Assembly (NCBI RefSeq): GCF_014879975.1
Contig: NZ_CP062501.1
Location: forward strand, 1,550,001-1,614,000
Reading direction: 5' to 3'
Length of the DNA: 64,000 nt
From: Vibrio bathopelagicus
GTDB lineage: Bacteria > Pseudomonadota > Gammaproteobacteria > Enterobacterales > Vibrionaceae
The notes below the pieces were generated by a model. The model worked only from the letters and a program-made list of their open reading frames with translations, was not told the DNA's origin and searched no databases. Shown here piece by piece: positions 8,698 through 18,021 of the stretch. A program made the position numbers and the translations under genes. Positions within the stretch are counted from its first letter, which is position 1; every line of letters begins with the position of its first letter.

Positions 8698-10641
8698 ATG
8701 CGCCACCTTTCTATAGCGCTCAAGATCAAGCTGGGTTATGCCATCTGCTTGCTCTTTTTCGTCATTTCAGGCTTTGTGAGTTACAAAGGTATTCAAACCT
8801 TGTCGAACGGCTTTAGCCAATACAGTGAACTCAGCCACAAAGCGACATTGTCAGGCAACATCCAAGTGCACTTTCTTCAAATGCGTCTAGCCTCTGAACG
8901 CTACTTAGAGTCATTGGATGAGCAATACGAAGCGAATTATCAATCAAGCAAGCTAGCGATTGATGAGTTACTGAACAATCTAATCCAAACCACGACTAAA
9001 ACCGATAGCTTATCGAGCCTGCAATTAGTGCAAGACAGCGTTGCGGCATTTGATGTGGCTTATGGCTCAATGAAACAGAGCCAACTGCTCATTGACCAAT
9101 TGGTGAATGTTGAGATGGTCAAACGAGAAACTAATGCATTAAAAGCCGCTCAGAGCTTACTGTATGAGTCTTACAACAACAACGATCCAAACGCGAGTCT
9201 GTATGCGGGTATGTTGATGGAGAACTTTCTCGCAGCCAAGATCACCGTTCTAAGTTACTCAAACAACAACGACCTCAAAACCTACGAAGCCGGTAAAGAC
9301 ATCTTTGAATATGCGCTACCTGGCATCGAGGGTGATATTGAATCTCTTAAATCATCCCCTTACCAAAGTGAGTTGATTGAAGACTTCTCGAACCAACGCG
9401 AAGCTTATGCAAAAGGCTTTGAGCAAGTTCATCAACAGATGATTGAGAACACTCAAAGAACCGCTACCCTCGCCTCTATTGGCGACAGCTTAGCTATCGC
9501 AGTGGCCGATGCTCAAAGTATTCTAGAGCAACAGAAACAAGCATTAACACCAGAGCTGCAAGCCAGTGAAAAACGCTCGATTCAAATCATCTTCTTGCTA
9601 ACGGGCGTGGCTCTGGTTATTGGCATGACGAGCGCCGTGTTGGTGACTCGCTCTATCACCAAAGGTATCGCACAGGTTAAACAAATCACCAATGAGCTTT
9701 CTCAGGGCAACCTGAATGTTGAAGTGAACATCGAGAGCAAAAACGAGATTGGCGAACTGCTGACTAATATGGAGATCACTATTGAATCTCTTCGCGATAT
9801 CGTTGGCCAAGTGAACCGCTCTAGTGTGCGTATTGGTGAGATGTCTGAATCACTCAATCAGGTGACAAACAACAGCTCGACCAACGCAACACAATTGAAC
9901 AGCGAGATGATCAATATCTCTTCTGCCGTTGATCAATTGGCTTCAAGCACATCAGAAATTGCTTCAAGTGCTAACCACGCGTCTCAAGTTGCGAACCAAG
10001 CAACCGAGAATGTGGCAATGGGACTCAAAGAAGTAGACAAAACACTGCACGAAATTGGCAGCGCCGATGAAAGCATGCAGATAAGTAGCCAGAAAGTCAC
10101 CGACCTGCATAAAGAGTCGATGAACATTGGTGCCATTCTTGAAGTAATCAAAGGCGTTTCTGAGCAAACCAACCTGTTAGCATTGAATGCGGCTATTGAA
10201 GCTGCGCGCGCAGGTGAACAAGGTCGCGGATTTGCAGTAGTTGCGGATGAAGTAAGAACCTTAGCCAAGCGCACTCAAGATTCTGCAAGCCAAATTGATG
10301 AACTCATCACCTCGTTACAGCGTGGTGCTAAAGATGCCTTAGAATCTATTAAGGTCAGCCACAGCACGGTTTCCGATGCTTCAACTCAGGCACAACAAGC
10401 TTCTCAGAACTTGCATGTGATAAACCAACACATTCAAGATTTAAATCAAGCCAACAGTCAAATTGCAGTCTCTGTCGATGAGCAAGATTGCCTAACCAAA
10501 TCTCTAGGAGAAAACGCGCAAGGTGCTAATACCATAGCGCAAAGTAACCAAGAGTCTGTCAGCAGTATTTCTGGTGCAGCGAGCGACTTAACCGAAGTTG
10601 CTCACCATTTAGAAAGCCAGGTGAATCGTTTTAGAACCTAG
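8698..10641 (+). CDS. Methyl-accepting chemotaxis protein with long helical sensor
   Basis: A 647-residue chemoreceptor: membrane helix at about 10-30, a ~260-residue predicted all-helical periplasmic sensor, a second membrane helix at about 296-317, HAMP (~318-370), and a cytoplasmic signalling domain whose hairpin tip is [43 protein letters not shown]. The sensor length and heptad character fit the helical bimodular (HBM) class that senses organic acids, but I cannot confirm it. No C-terminal CheR-tethering pentapeptide is present (ends VNRFRT). AGGGATAGTT precedes the start. The gene sits between thiE and thiM on the opposite strand, an insertion into the thiamin locus. Confidence 0.92.
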   Translation: MRHLSIALKIKLGYAICLLFFVISGFVSYKGIQTLSNGFSQYSELSHKATLSGNIQVHFLQMRLASERYLESLDEQYEANYQSSKLAIDELLNNLIQTTTKTDSLSSLQLVQDSVAAFDVAYGSMKQSQLLIDQLVNVEMVKRETNALKAAQSLLYESYNNNDPNASLYAGMLMENFLAAKITVLSYSNNNDLKTYEAGKDIFEYALPGIEGDIESLKSSPYQSELIEDFSNQREAYAKGFEQVHQQMIENTQRTATLASIGDSLAIAVADAQSILEQQKQALTPELQASEKRSIQIIFLLTGVALVIGMTSAVLVTRSITKGIAQVKQITNELSQGNLNVEVNIESKNEIGELLTNMEITIESLRDIVGQVNRSSVRIGEMSESLNQVTNNSSTNATQLNSEMINISSAVDQLASSTSEIASSANHASQVANQATENVAMGLKEVDKTLHEIGSADESMQISSQKVTDLHKESMNIGAILEVIKGVSEQTNLLALNAAIEAARAGEQGRGFAVVADEVRTLAKRTQDSASQIDELITSLQRGAKDALESIKVSHSTVSDASTQAQQASQNLHVINQHIQDLNQANSQIAVSVDEQDCLTKSLGENAQGANTIAQSNQESVSSISGAASDLTEVAHHLESQVNRFRT

Positions 10642-10680
10642 CAAACCTATACACAGCTGACACTGTGCCAAACCAAGAAT

Positions 10681-10714
10681 AAAAGCCCCCAACACATAAG
10701 TGTCGGGGGCTTTT
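10681..10714. terminator. Bidirectional terminator between chemoreceptor gene and thiM
   Basis: AAAAGCCCCC-AACAC / AGTGT-CGGGGGCTTTT stem with flanking A and T tracts on the two sides; it ends both the chemoreceptor mRNA and the thi operon. Confidence 0.88.
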
Positions 10715-10760
10715 CTTTAAGTTAATAGCTATAAGTTAAGCTCTTGGAGCTAGATTGAGC

Positions 10761-11546
10761 TTACTGAATCTTCAAACGTTGAATCAGAGTTTCTTCGTCT
10801 AACTGATACAGCTCATCGAGAAGGTTCATTTGCAAACTACCCGGACCGCGTGAGTTCTCAGCCGCGATTTCACCAACCACGCCTAATACTGCCGTAGCAG
10901 CCAAACCACTTTCATCACCAACAGCTGCAAATGCGCCCGTCAATGCGGTTAAGGTGCAACCCATTCCCGTCACATACGGCATCATTGGATGTCCGTTGTT
11001 TAACGTAACAACACTGTCTTTCGTGACAACGTAATCTGTCTCACCAGAAATCACCACGTTCGCACCGTATTCCGCTACTAAGCATTGCGCTGCGCCTAAT
11101 GCAGCATCACTACTATCGAGGGCATCAACGCCTTTACTTTGTGCTTGCTCGCCCGCGAGAGCAATGATCTCAGACGCGTTACCACGAATGATCAACTTGT
11201 CCGCTAAGCATGCAATTTCACGAGAAGTCTCGGTACGCAGCGTACTTGCTCCACAACCCACGGGATCAAGAACCACAACCTTATTGTTCGCATTCGCTTG
11301 TTCAACAGCAAAGCGCATTCTTGGCGTCCACGCACTGTCTAGCGTGCCGATGTTGATCACCAAAGCGCCAGAGAAAGACATCATCTCTGCCAGCTCTTGC
11401 TGTGAGTGCGCCATGATAGGCGAAGCGCCAATCGCCAATAACGCATTGGCCGTGTTGTTCATCACGACGTAGTTGGTGATGTTCACAACCAACGGTTTTT
11501 GCTCTCTTACTGCACGCAGCGATTGGATGATTTGTTCAGTTAGCAT
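10761..11546 (-). CDS. thiM: Hydroxyethylthiazole kinase ThiM
   Basis: A 261-residue ribokinase-fold enzyme that phosphorylates the thiazole alcohol for salvage. Motifs: [24 protein letters not shown] near the N-terminus, [11 protein letters not shown] (~94-104), VISGETDYV, and [17 protein letters not shown] (~190) with the conserved Cys near the anion hole. AAGGATTAATCC precedes the ATG. It is the last gene of the riboswitch-headed operon, 30 bp after tenA, and is followed by the strong terminator at 10681. Its product feeds ThiE. Confidence 0.96.
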   Translation of the reverse strand: MLTEQIIQSLRAVREQKPLVVNITNYVVMNNTANALLAIGASPIMAHSQQELAEMMSFSGALVINIGTLDSAWTPRMRFAVEQANANNKVVVLDPVGCGASTLRTETSREIACLADKLIIRGNASEIIALAGEQAQSKGVDALDSSDAALGAAQCLVAEYGANVVISGETDYVVTKDSVVTLNNGHPMMPYVTGMGCTLTALTGAFAAVGDESGLAATAVLGVVGEIAAENSRGPGSLQMNLLDELYQLDEETLIQRLKIQ

Positions 11547-11576
11547 GGATTAATCCTTATTCGTTAGAAGTCGCTT

Positions 11577-12257
11577 TTAAGCCGCTGGTAAATCATTAAG
11601 AGCGTTCAGCCCTTGCTGCCAGAACGCCACTTCCATACGTGTTGCCGTTTTAAAGATATGAACGATGTTCTGACCGCGCTCGCTGTTAATATCAATTTCA
11701 GCCAGTAGCTGATTGAAATATTCTGCGCCCGTTGCCACGCCAGACTGGAACTCTTCTCCGCCGTAAAGCTGTAACCAACTCGCGTATGGGTTGCCTTCTA
11801 AAACAGTATCACTGCTTTCTAATAATGCTTTACCAATCACGGCATAACCGATTGAACACGGAGCCAATGCCGCATAGAGATCGACAAGATCACCTGTCAT
11901 ACCCGCATCTAGAACGTAGCGCGTGTAAGCAACTGTGCCAAAATCTTCAGGTTCGTTTTCTAAATCAGATTCCGTTAATCCCCACTGACCACAATAAGTC
12001 ACGTGGTGAGAGATTTCAGAATCTAACAAAGCATGCACGCTTGGCAGTGCACGGCGCATATCAGCCAAGGTTTTAGCCTTGTAAATGGCTAATGCATAAG
12101 CGCGAGCATACTGCTTCAAAAACAGAAAATCTTGTTTCAGGTAATGCAGAAAACACGGCTGAGCGAGAGTGCCGTTTGCCAGCGTTTTAACAAAATCATG
12201 CTGGGTGTAGTCTTGCCAATCTTGCTGGCAGGCTTGGATTAAGTCTTGGTATTTCAT
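11577..12257 (-). CDS. tenA: Aminopyrimidine aminohydrolase TenA
   Basis: A 226-residue all-helical TenA/thiaminase-II protein. It hydrolyses aminomethylpyrimidine, a thiamin breakdown product, to HMP. The catalytic cysteine is in APCSIGYAVIG (Cys134), active-site tyrosines are around 111-114 (YTRYV), and the C-terminal glutamate is in RMEVAFW (Glu209). AAGGAATCTC precedes the ATG. It lies between the importer's binding protein gene (55 bp) and thiM (30 bp). The pairing of TenA with a ThiXYZ-type importer is the known salvage route for environmental base-degraded thiamin. No formylaminopyrimidine deformylase gene is seen here. Confidence 0.95.
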   Translation of the reverse strand: MKYQDLIQACQQDWQDYTQHDFVKTLANGTLAQPCFLHYLKQDFLFLKQYARAYALAIYKAKTLADMRRALPSVHALLDSEISHHVTYCGQWGLTESDLENEPEDFGTVAYTRYVLDAGMTGDLVDLYAALAPCSIGYAVIGKALLESSDTVLEGNPYASWLQLYGGEEFQSGVATGAEYFNQLLAEIDINSERGQNIVHIFKTATRMEVAFWQQGLNALNDLPAA

Positions 12258-12312
12258 GAGATTCCTTAGCGGTAACCAAACTCGGTTACAGCTGTCATTT
12301 AGTTAAAACGAA

Positions 12313-13269
12313 TTAGTTAAATACAGGTACGTAGTTTTCTGCTTTCGGTAGCGTTTTGATAATGCCTTTGTCGAACATGAACTGCGCATAGTCATCGTAA
12401 CGTTTTAGATCAACCGCTGAAGGGCGAAGTGCAAAACGAGTCAGTGTGTCGTTCCATGCGCGTTGGTTAAGCTCGTTATTCAACGTATCTGGTGAATACG
12501 CCACAAACTCACTCCATGAATCTTGTGGGTGGTTCACAATGTAAGTCGTTGCTTGCTCAAGTGCTTTGTTGAACGCTTTGATCGCTTCATCATCGTGCTG
12601 CTTTGTATTCGCCACAAAGATCAGCTCATCGTAAGCTGGTACACCGTGCTCTTCAGGGAAGAATGCTTTGGCTTTAAAGCCTTCAAGTGCTAACTGGTTA
12701 GTTTCGAAGTTACGTAAGCCACCCCAAATTGCATCTACCTTGCCCGATGCCAATGAAGACGAAAGCGCCCAGCCGACATTGATGGTTTGCACATCTGTAA
12801 ACGCAACATTTTCTTGCGCTAACATGGTGCCGATAGTCGCTTCTTCGTTACCCGCAATCGCAATACCGATCTTTTTACCTTTCAAATCCGCTAACGAATC
12901 GTTCTTGCCGTTATCCAAAACCATCAACGTATTCAGTGGCGTCGCGATAAGGGTTGATGCACGAACGAGAGGCAGGCCTGCAGCGACATCCATAGTTAAA
13001 CTTGGTTGATAGGTTACTGCTAGATCGACCTTACCTGCCGCGACTAGTTTTGCAGGTGTGCTTGGGTCAGCGGGCTCTTGGATTTCAACCTCTAAGCCTT
13101 GGTCAGCAAAGTAACCGCGCTCTTGAGCGATAACAATCGGACCATGGTTCGGGTTCACAAACCAATCCAACATCAGTGTCAGTTTCTTTTGTTCAGAATC
13201 CGCTAGAGCATGACCTGAAACCAATGAAGCAAGCAGTGCCACTGCACCTATCAATTTTGTATTTTTCAC
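12313..13269 (-). CDS. ABC transporter substrate-binding protein for thiamin pyrimidine (ThiY-like)
   Basis: A 318-residue periplasmic binding protein of the NMT1/THI5-like family. A signal peptide (residues 1-23, GHALA) precedes LMLDWFVNPNHGPIVIAQERGYF, the family's hallmark N-terminus; DLAVTYQPS and KIGIA follow. The start codon is GTG with AAGGAAAGG upstream. In characterised systems ThiY binds N-formyl aminopyrimidine, and the presence of tenA next door suggests the same class of ligand here; the exact ligand is inference. It is separated from the permease by 91 bp. Confidence 0.9.
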   Translation of the reverse strand: MKNTKLIGAVALLASLVSGHALADSEQKKLTLMLDWFVNPNHGPIVIAQERGYFADQGLEVEIQEPADPSTPAKLVAAGKVDLAVTYQPSLTMDVAAGLPLVRASTLIATPLNTLMVLDNGKNDSLADLKGKKIGIAIAGNEEATIGTMLAQENVAFTDVQTINVGWALSSSLASGKVDAIWGGLRNFETNQLALEGFKAKAFFPEEHGVPAYDELIFVANTKQHDDEAIKAFNKALEQATTYIVNHPQDSWSEFVAYSPDTLNNELNQRAWNDTLTRFALRPSAVDLKRYDDYAQFMFDKGIIKTLPKAENYVPVFN

Positions 13270-13360
13270 AGTTAACCTTTCCTTTTGAATATTATTATTG
13301 TGTTTGTAGATCTAATTTTTAACGAGGTGTTGCTTGAGAGAAATAGCACGGAGTGAACCA

Positions 13361-14176
13361 TCACTGGTTCTCCCAAGGGATAGCTTTTTTGAGTAATTTA
13401 TCGGTGACAAAGTAGAGCGAGATGGACAGCACCGCCAAGATAAATAAAGCAGCAAACATCTCATCGATGATCATGCGCGCGTTGGCCTGTAGCATTAGGT
13501 AACCTAACCCTTCACTCGAACCAACCCACTCCCCGACTACTGCGCCAATTGGAGCAATAACCACAGCCACACGAATGCCAGATGCCAGTGTTGGCAGCGC
13601 AGCAGGTAGCTGGATATAACGCAGTAGTTGCCATTTAGATGCACCCATAGTCTTAGCGAGATCAAGATAACCTGTTGGTGTATTACGCAAGCCGTCATAA
13701 CAACAAGTGGTCACGGGGAAGAAGATTATGATCGCCGCCATGACGACTTTTGAGGCAATGCCATAACCAAGCCACAGCATCAACACTGGCGCGATCGCAA
13801 ACACAGGAATCGCTTGGCTAGCAATTAAGATAGGCAACAACCAGCGTTTCAGCGGTTCGAACATCAACATCTGCAGGGCGAAAAACAGCCCCATGGATAA
13901 GCCTAGCAATAGACCAAGTAAGATCTCCTGCGCAGTCACCCAAGTGTGCTTGAGTAACACATCGTAGCGTTCGATTAGCTTGATGAAGACTTCTGCAGGC
14001 GCTGGCAGAATAAAGCTTGGCATCTCGAAGATAACCACCACCATTTGCCATAAGCCCAGAATCACAGCACTGCTGATAAGCAAACGCATAACGGGATTCA
14101 TCTGACTTGGACGTGTAGTGGTAGTCTGCGCGTTGGTTGAACGAGCCACAGCTTCGCTTCGCATTAGATCACTCAT
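13361..14176 (-). CDS. ABC transporter permease for thiamin pyrimidine (ThiX-like)
   Basis: An inner-membrane permease of about 271 residues with six hydrophobic segments. The EAA loop reads YLDLAKTMGASKWQLLRYIQLPAALPTLASGIRVA, which docks to the ATPase. An upstream in-frame GTG at 14182 exists, but the ATG at 14176 has GGAG seven bases ahead. It overlaps the ATPase gene by 8 bp, indicating translational coupling. A long hydrophilic N-terminus (about 30 residues) precedes the first membrane helix, slightly unusual for this family. Confidence 0.92.
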   Translation of the reverse strand: MSDLMRSEAVARSTNAQTTTTRPSQMNPVMRLLISSAVILGLWQMVVVIFEMPSFILPAPAEVFIKLIERYDVLLKHTWVTAQEILLGLLLGLSMGLFFALQMLMFEPLKRWLLPILIASQAIPVFAIAPVLMLWLGYGIASKVVMAAIIIFFPVTTCCYDGLRNTPTGYLDLAKTMGASKWQLLRYIQLPAALPTLASGIRVAVVIAPIGAVVGEWVGSSEGLGYLMLQANARMIIDEMFAALFILAVLSISLYFVTDKLLKKAIPWENQ

Positions 14177-14927
14177 AATCACGCTCCAACTGGTCTAAGA
14201 TGGCTTGTTGTAACTCAGCACATTCACCATCTAACACTCTTGGTGTGAGGGTGTTAGGCACAGACAATGATTGGGCACTCGCAGGCGTGCCTTGCAACAC
14301 ATACAAGTTATCCGCCAAACGCACCGCTTCTTGTGGATCATGAGTGATCAATACAACGGTTTTATCTCTTAACAGTCCACACGCTAAGCTTTGTAGCTTG
14401 TGTCTTGTTACCGCATCCAGCGCAGAGAAAGGCTCATCCATCAGCACGACTGGCTTGTCTTGCATTAAGGTTCGAGCCAAAGCAACACGCTGACGCATCC
14501 CACCAGACAATTGATCCGGCATTGCATTCGCGTAATCGGCCAAACCAACCGCTGCTAACAGCTCTAGCGCTTGGTTAGTTTGTGCTGCTTTATCAGAAGC
14601 TTCGTCTTGAAAGCGAAGGCTCAAACACACATTGTCGATAACCGACAACCACGGCAGTAACAAATCTTGTTGCGCCATGTAAGCAATACGATCGGTTAAA
14701 GGCAGTTCATCAGACGTTGCCAATGTGCCCTGCCATTCCACCTTGTCATCCAGTAAGCCTGCCAGATAACGCAACACAGTCGTTTTTCCGCAACCACTTC
14801 GACCCAGTAATACCGTCCACTTACCCGCGTTTATGCTCAGCGATAGCCCTGATAAGGTTGCATGTTCACTATCGCGATAACGCAAGGTGGCATTGCTGAG
14901 TTGAACCCCAACCGTATCAACGGACAT
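14169..14927 (-). CDS. ABC transporter ATPase for thiamin pyrimidine (ThiZ-like)
   Basis: A 252-residue nucleotide-binding subunit with Walker A LLGRSGCGKTT (~37-47), Q-loop MAQQDLLLPW, signature LSGGMRQRVALARTL (~139), Walker B VVLMDEPFSALD and H-loop ITHDPQEA. It overlaps thiD by 11 bp and the permease by 8 bp, so the three are translationally linked. Sequence resembles nitrate/taurine-class importer ATPases, the class ThiZ belongs to. It powers the neighbouring permease and binding protein. Confidence 0.94.
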   Translation of the reverse strand: MSVDTVGVQLSNATLRYRDSEHATLSGLSLSINAGKWTVLLGRSGCGKTTVLRYLAGLLDDKVEWQGTLATSDELPLTDRIAYMAQQDLLLPWLSVIDNVCLSLRFQDEASDKAAQTNQALELLAAVGLADYANAMPDQLSGGMRQRVALARTLMQDKPVVLMDEPFSALDAVTRHKLQSLACGLLRDKTVVLITHDPQEAVRLADNLYVLQGTPASAQSLSVPNTLTPRVLDGECAELQQAILDQLERDYE

Positions 14928-15810
14928 TACTATGTCCAGCGAAGAAGTGGTTTACAGGGCCATGGCCTTGACCGACTTGCAACTCATCAGCATGAGCAAT
15001 CGCGCGAGAAATGTATTGTTTGCCGAGATCAACTGCCTCTGCCAGCGTATTACCTTGAGCCAAGAAAGAAGCAATCGCTGATGAAAGCGTACAACCAGTA
15101 CCGTGAGTGTTTTTAGTCGGGAAACGCTTCGCGCTAATCAAAGCAGACGTGGTTGGTAAAATCAGCAGGTCGTTACTGTTTTCATCTTTCTCCAAGTGAC
15201 CGCCTTTTAGCAGGACTGCTTTAGCACCCAATGCGCGTAGGTCTTCAATCATGCCCTGCATTTCTGCTTCGCTTTCAGGCACGGCTTTGCCGGTAAGTGC
15301 TGCGCCTTCTGGCAAGTTAGGCGTAATGATGTCTGCGAGCGGAATCAGCTCTTGTTTTAACGTAGTGATAGCCGAGTTTTCTAGAAGAAGGTCGCCACTG
15401 GTTGCCACCATTACAGGGTCGATCACCAAGTGTTTAGGTTGGTATTGTTTGATTTTGTCTGCGACGACTTTGATGATTTGCGAATCCGCCAACATGCCGA
15501 CTTTTACAGCCACGATATTCAGATCGGTAAACACTGCGTCTAGCTGGCTAGCGACATGCTCAAGTGGGATTGGAAAAATGGCTGATACGCCTTGGGTGTT
15601 CTGAGATGTAATCGCGGTAATTACCGAACAAGCGAAACTACCGGTTGCAGACATGGCCTTAATATCAGCTTGAATGCCCGCGCCGCCGCCACTGTCAGAA
15701 CCCGCAATGGTCAAAACAATCGGAGTATTCGTTCGAACCAAACCATCAGCAGAGTGCCGTGAAACTGAAGCTTTTGGATTTAAATCTTTTGAAATAGAAC
15801 TGTGTGTCAT
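14917..15810 (-). CDS. thiD: Hydroxymethylpyrimidine (phosphate) kinase ThiD
   Basis: A ribokinase-fold enzyme that phosphorylates HMP twice to HMP-PP. Motifs: VLTIAGSDSGGGAGIQADIKA, ITSQNTQGVSAI, VAVKVGMLAD, LVIDPVMVATSG, and NTHGTGCTLSSAIAS with the catalytic Cys. The frame extends to an ATG at 15894, but that has no ribosome site and would run through the riboswitch leader. The ATG at 15810 has TAGGAG five bases ahead, inside a hairpin of the expression platform, so I start there (297 residues, still ~30 longer than usual at the N-terminus). First gene of the thi operon. Confidence 0.95.
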   Translation of the reverse strand: MTHSSISKDLNPKASVSRHSADGLVRTNTPIVLTIAGSDSGGGAGIQADIKAMSATGSFACSVITAITSQNTQGVSAIFPIPLEHVASQLDAVFTDLNIVAVKVGMLADSQIIKVVADKIKQYQPKHLVIDPVMVATSGDLLLENSAITTLKQELIPLADIITPNLPEGAALTGKAVPESEAEMQGMIEDLRALGAKAVLLKGGHLEKDENSNDLLILPTTSALISAKRFPTKNTHGTGCTLSSAIASFLAQGNTLAEAVDLGKQYISRAIAHADELQVGQGHGPVNHFFAGHSNVR

Positions 15811-15815
15811 TGTCG

Positions 15816-15842
15816 CTCCTACTATCTTACAAAACGTAGGAG
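15816..15842 (-). promoter_or_regulatory. Shine-Dalgarno-sequestering hairpin of the thi riboswitch
   Basis: On the minus strand CTCCTAC (15842-15836) pairs perfectly with GTAGGAG (15822-15816), and the latter contains the ribosome-binding site five bases before the thiD ATG at 15810. This is the expected OFF structure of a translational TPP riboswitch. Loop of 13 bases. Confidence 0.7.
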
Positions 15843-15918
15843 AACGAACACCGATCGAAGGAGAAGTCGCAATAAATTCATGAAGGGTTTTCATGAGAGC
15901 AGACGTAGATCGAGTGCT

Positions 15919-16016
15919 TATAGTTCCCTACGCCAGTGTTAACTGAATCAGGTTCAACGGGTCTCGATTAACGATCTCAGCAAACACCAAATAAGGTATA
16001 TGCCCCCCGACTATTG
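15919..16016 (-). promoter_or_regulatory. TPP (thiamin pyrophosphate) riboswitch aptamer
   Basis: The minus strand carries the conserved THI-element blocks in order: GGGGGGC, GCTGAGA, GACCC, GAACCTGAT, and GGCGTAGGGAA. Flanking ATAGT and ACTAT can close P1. It sits about 110 bases upstream of the thiD start and should switch off thiD, the importer, tenA and thiM when TPP is plentiful. Confidence 0.95.
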
Positions 16017-16117
16017 ATAACGATAGTAACAGCACTCTCACAGCTGAGATACTGATTTTCTTCAAATATAAGAATTACGCATGAAAAAATTTCAATTAGG
16101 TTCAACTAAACAAACAC

Positions 16118-17035
16118 TTATAGCCTTCCTTTAGATGGCTTCGACTGTATAAACAAGCACAGCACAATCAGAGACATACCAAGCCAGCCTGTAAAAGGAA
16201 TCAGCTCGCCGACAACGCAGACCGCAAGTACCGCTGCAACTACCGGTTCAAACAGAGTAAGTAGATTGGCACTGCTCGCGGTGACATGGCGTAAACCAAA
16301 ACTGAACGCGACATAACCCAAACACTGCGGAATGAACGTCAAATAACTGATGACTAATACGTTGGTCTGCGAGGAAAACAGATTCTCACCAGTAAACCAG
16401 AGCGTTGGCAGCAACAGCATCGCGCCGAGACCAAAAATACTGCCCATCGCCGCTTGAGACTCAATATCTTTGTCTATCAGTGCTTTTGTCGCCCAAGAAT
16501 AAATGGCGTAACACAACCCAGCAACAAGACCTAAAGCTATACCCAATAGCTTTAGATCATCACCTGATTCATGCGCCGATGAAGATTCTGAAAACACTAA
16601 CAACCCAATACCAACCACACCAATCGTAAAGCTAGTGAGCCAACGTCGGTTGATATTATTCTTTTTGCTGATAAGACACTCTAACAGTGCAGAAAAGAAA
16701 GGCGCGGTAGCAATCGAAACGACTGTACCAATCGCAACACCAGATAACTTCATAGATGAATAGAAAGCCAAAGGATAAACCGCCAAAGCCAGTGCACTCA
16801 CCGCTAGCAATTTCTTGTTCAGCAAAAGCTTGTCGAGTGCGGATAGGATCTTTCGAAACGCTAAACCCGCTTGCAGCAAGCCACCAACGCCCATCGAAAA
16901 CGCACCAATCGCTAATGGGCTGAGATCAGGTGCAAAGCTTGCGGCAGTGCCTGTCGTGCCCCATAAAACAGAAGCAAACAGTATTGCTAAAGTACCCGTT
17001 TGGAATTCGTTAACGCGATTGATGGCGAGATTCAT
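16118..17035 (-). CDS. EamA/DMT-family exporter
   Basis: A 305-residue protein with ten hydrophobic segments in two EamA repeats (VLWGTTGTAASFAPDLSPLAIGA at the start; GLVAGLCYAIYSWATKAL opening the second half). Such transporters export amino acids or other metabolites across the inner membrane; the substrate is unknown. AGGTAATAGTA precedes the ATG. An AraC-type regulator gene lies 77 bp upstream on the same strand, so the pair may be one unit or the regulator may control the exporter. Confidence 0.88.
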   Translation of the reverse strand: MNLAINRVNEFQTGTLAILFASVLWGTTGTAASFAPDLSPLAIGAFSMGVGGLLQAGLAFRKILSALDKLLLNKKLLAVSALALAVYPLAFYSSMKLSGVAIGTVVSIATAPFFSALLECLISKKNNINRRWLTSFTIGVVGIGLLVFSESSSAHESGDDLKLLGIALGLVAGLCYAIYSWATKALIDKDIESQAAMGSIFGLGAMLLLPTLWFTGENLFSSQTNVLVISYLTFIPQCLGYVAFSFGLRHVTASSANLLTLFEPVVAAVLAVCVVGELIPFTGWLGMSLIVLCLFIQSKPSKGRL

Positions 17036-17111
17036 TACTATTACCTAGTTTTTTTCATTTCTGAATTAGATAATAGTGAAGATGCTTTAAAATTAGTTTG
17101 CAGAACGGACG

Positions 17112-17852
17112 CTATTCTTGTTTTGGAAGACTCTCTTTCATCGAGCCTAGAAACGCCCTTGGGGACATTCCAAAGTGCTGAGAAAAGCGGCGACTGAACG
17201 CAGACACATCAGTATACCCAACGTTTTCAGCGATCAATTGGACAGGCAAATCGGTATGGGTCAACAAGGCTTGCGCTTTCTCCATACGATATCGAGTGAT
17301 GTATTTAAGCGTACTGATACCCAGGCACTCTTTAAATCGTTTCTTAAACTGCGTTGGGCTCAAGCACGCTGTTTCTGCAAGCTGTGAAATAGAGAGTGGC
17401 TGAGCGTAATTATCCGCAATGAGCCTTTGCACCGCGCGAATACGTGGATCGATGCTTTTGCTTACTTGTTGTTGCTCTAACAGCAGTGAAAATACGTCCA
17501 AGATTGATGACTCAATACCACTGTCTACTTGATATTCCAGCTGCTTCTCAACAAATAACAAGAAGCTCATCAAAGGCGGTGTTATCGTGAAAACCGAGAG
17601 CTCATGCTCTAACAAGTGCTGTGGCAACTCCGCCATATCCGCGACAATAAACCGCGCCGCTTCATCCGCTTTAAATGCATGCGCTGTCGTTACCGGAATC
17701 ACCACACATTCGCCCACGGCCACTTTGCCGACATATCCCACCATTTCGATATTAATACTGCCTTGGATCGGCAATACCAATTGATGATGGTCATCATGTG
17801 CATGGGTATTAAATTGCTTGGTGTAAGATCGAATACTTAAGCTAGATTTCAT
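17112..17852 (-). CDS. AraC-family regulator with cupin sensor
   Basis: About 246 residues: an N-terminal cupin with HAHDDHHQLVLPIQGSINIE and VVIPVTTAHAFKA, and a C-terminal AraC double HTH (LSISQLAETACLSPTQFKKRFKECLG; AENVGYTDVSAFSRRFSQHFGMSPRAFL). A TTG start at 17858 is possible, but the ATG at 17852 directly precedes the conserved region. It is upstream of and co-oriented with the EamA exporter gene, which is its likely target. A group of such cupin-AraC proteins controls neighbouring DMT exporters; that is the basis for the inference. Confidence 0.88.
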   Translation of the reverse strand: MKSSLSIRSYTKQFNTHAHDDHHQLVLPIQGSINIEMVGYVGKVAVGECVVIPVTTAHAFKADEAARFIVADMAELPQHLLEHELSVFTITPPLMSFLLFVEKQLEYQVDSGIESSILDVFSLLLEQQQVSKSIDPRIRAVQRLIADNYAQPLSISQLAETACLSPTQFKKRFKECLGISTLKYITRYRMEKAQALLTHTDLPVQLIAENVGYTDVSAFSRRFSQHFGMSPRAFLGSMKESLPKQE

Positions 17853-17963
17853 GAGCAACGCCGGAGTACATTTCGCTAGGTTAGAGTAAGAGACACAACG
17901 TTACATTATCACTTCCCTAGAGTCACACTCAATGCTCATCAAATACATGCTAGCTACGTAATC

Positions 17964-17995
17964 AAAAACGGCCTCCAAATGAGAGGCCGTATTTA
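17964..17995 (-). terminator. Terminator of the DUF4382 lipoprotein gene
   Basis: ACGGCCTC / GAGGCCGT stem; on the minus strand it is followed by TTTTTGATT, 30 bp after the lipoprotein stop codon. Confidence 0.8.
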
Positions 17996-18021
17996 TTAGA
18001 ATGGTAAATCACGTCAAAGAT

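Noticed and set aside
15811..15894. N-terminal extension of thiD to the ATG at 15894
   Set aside because: It would translate the riboswitch expression platform and lacks a ribosome site; the ATG at 15810 has one within the masking hairpin.
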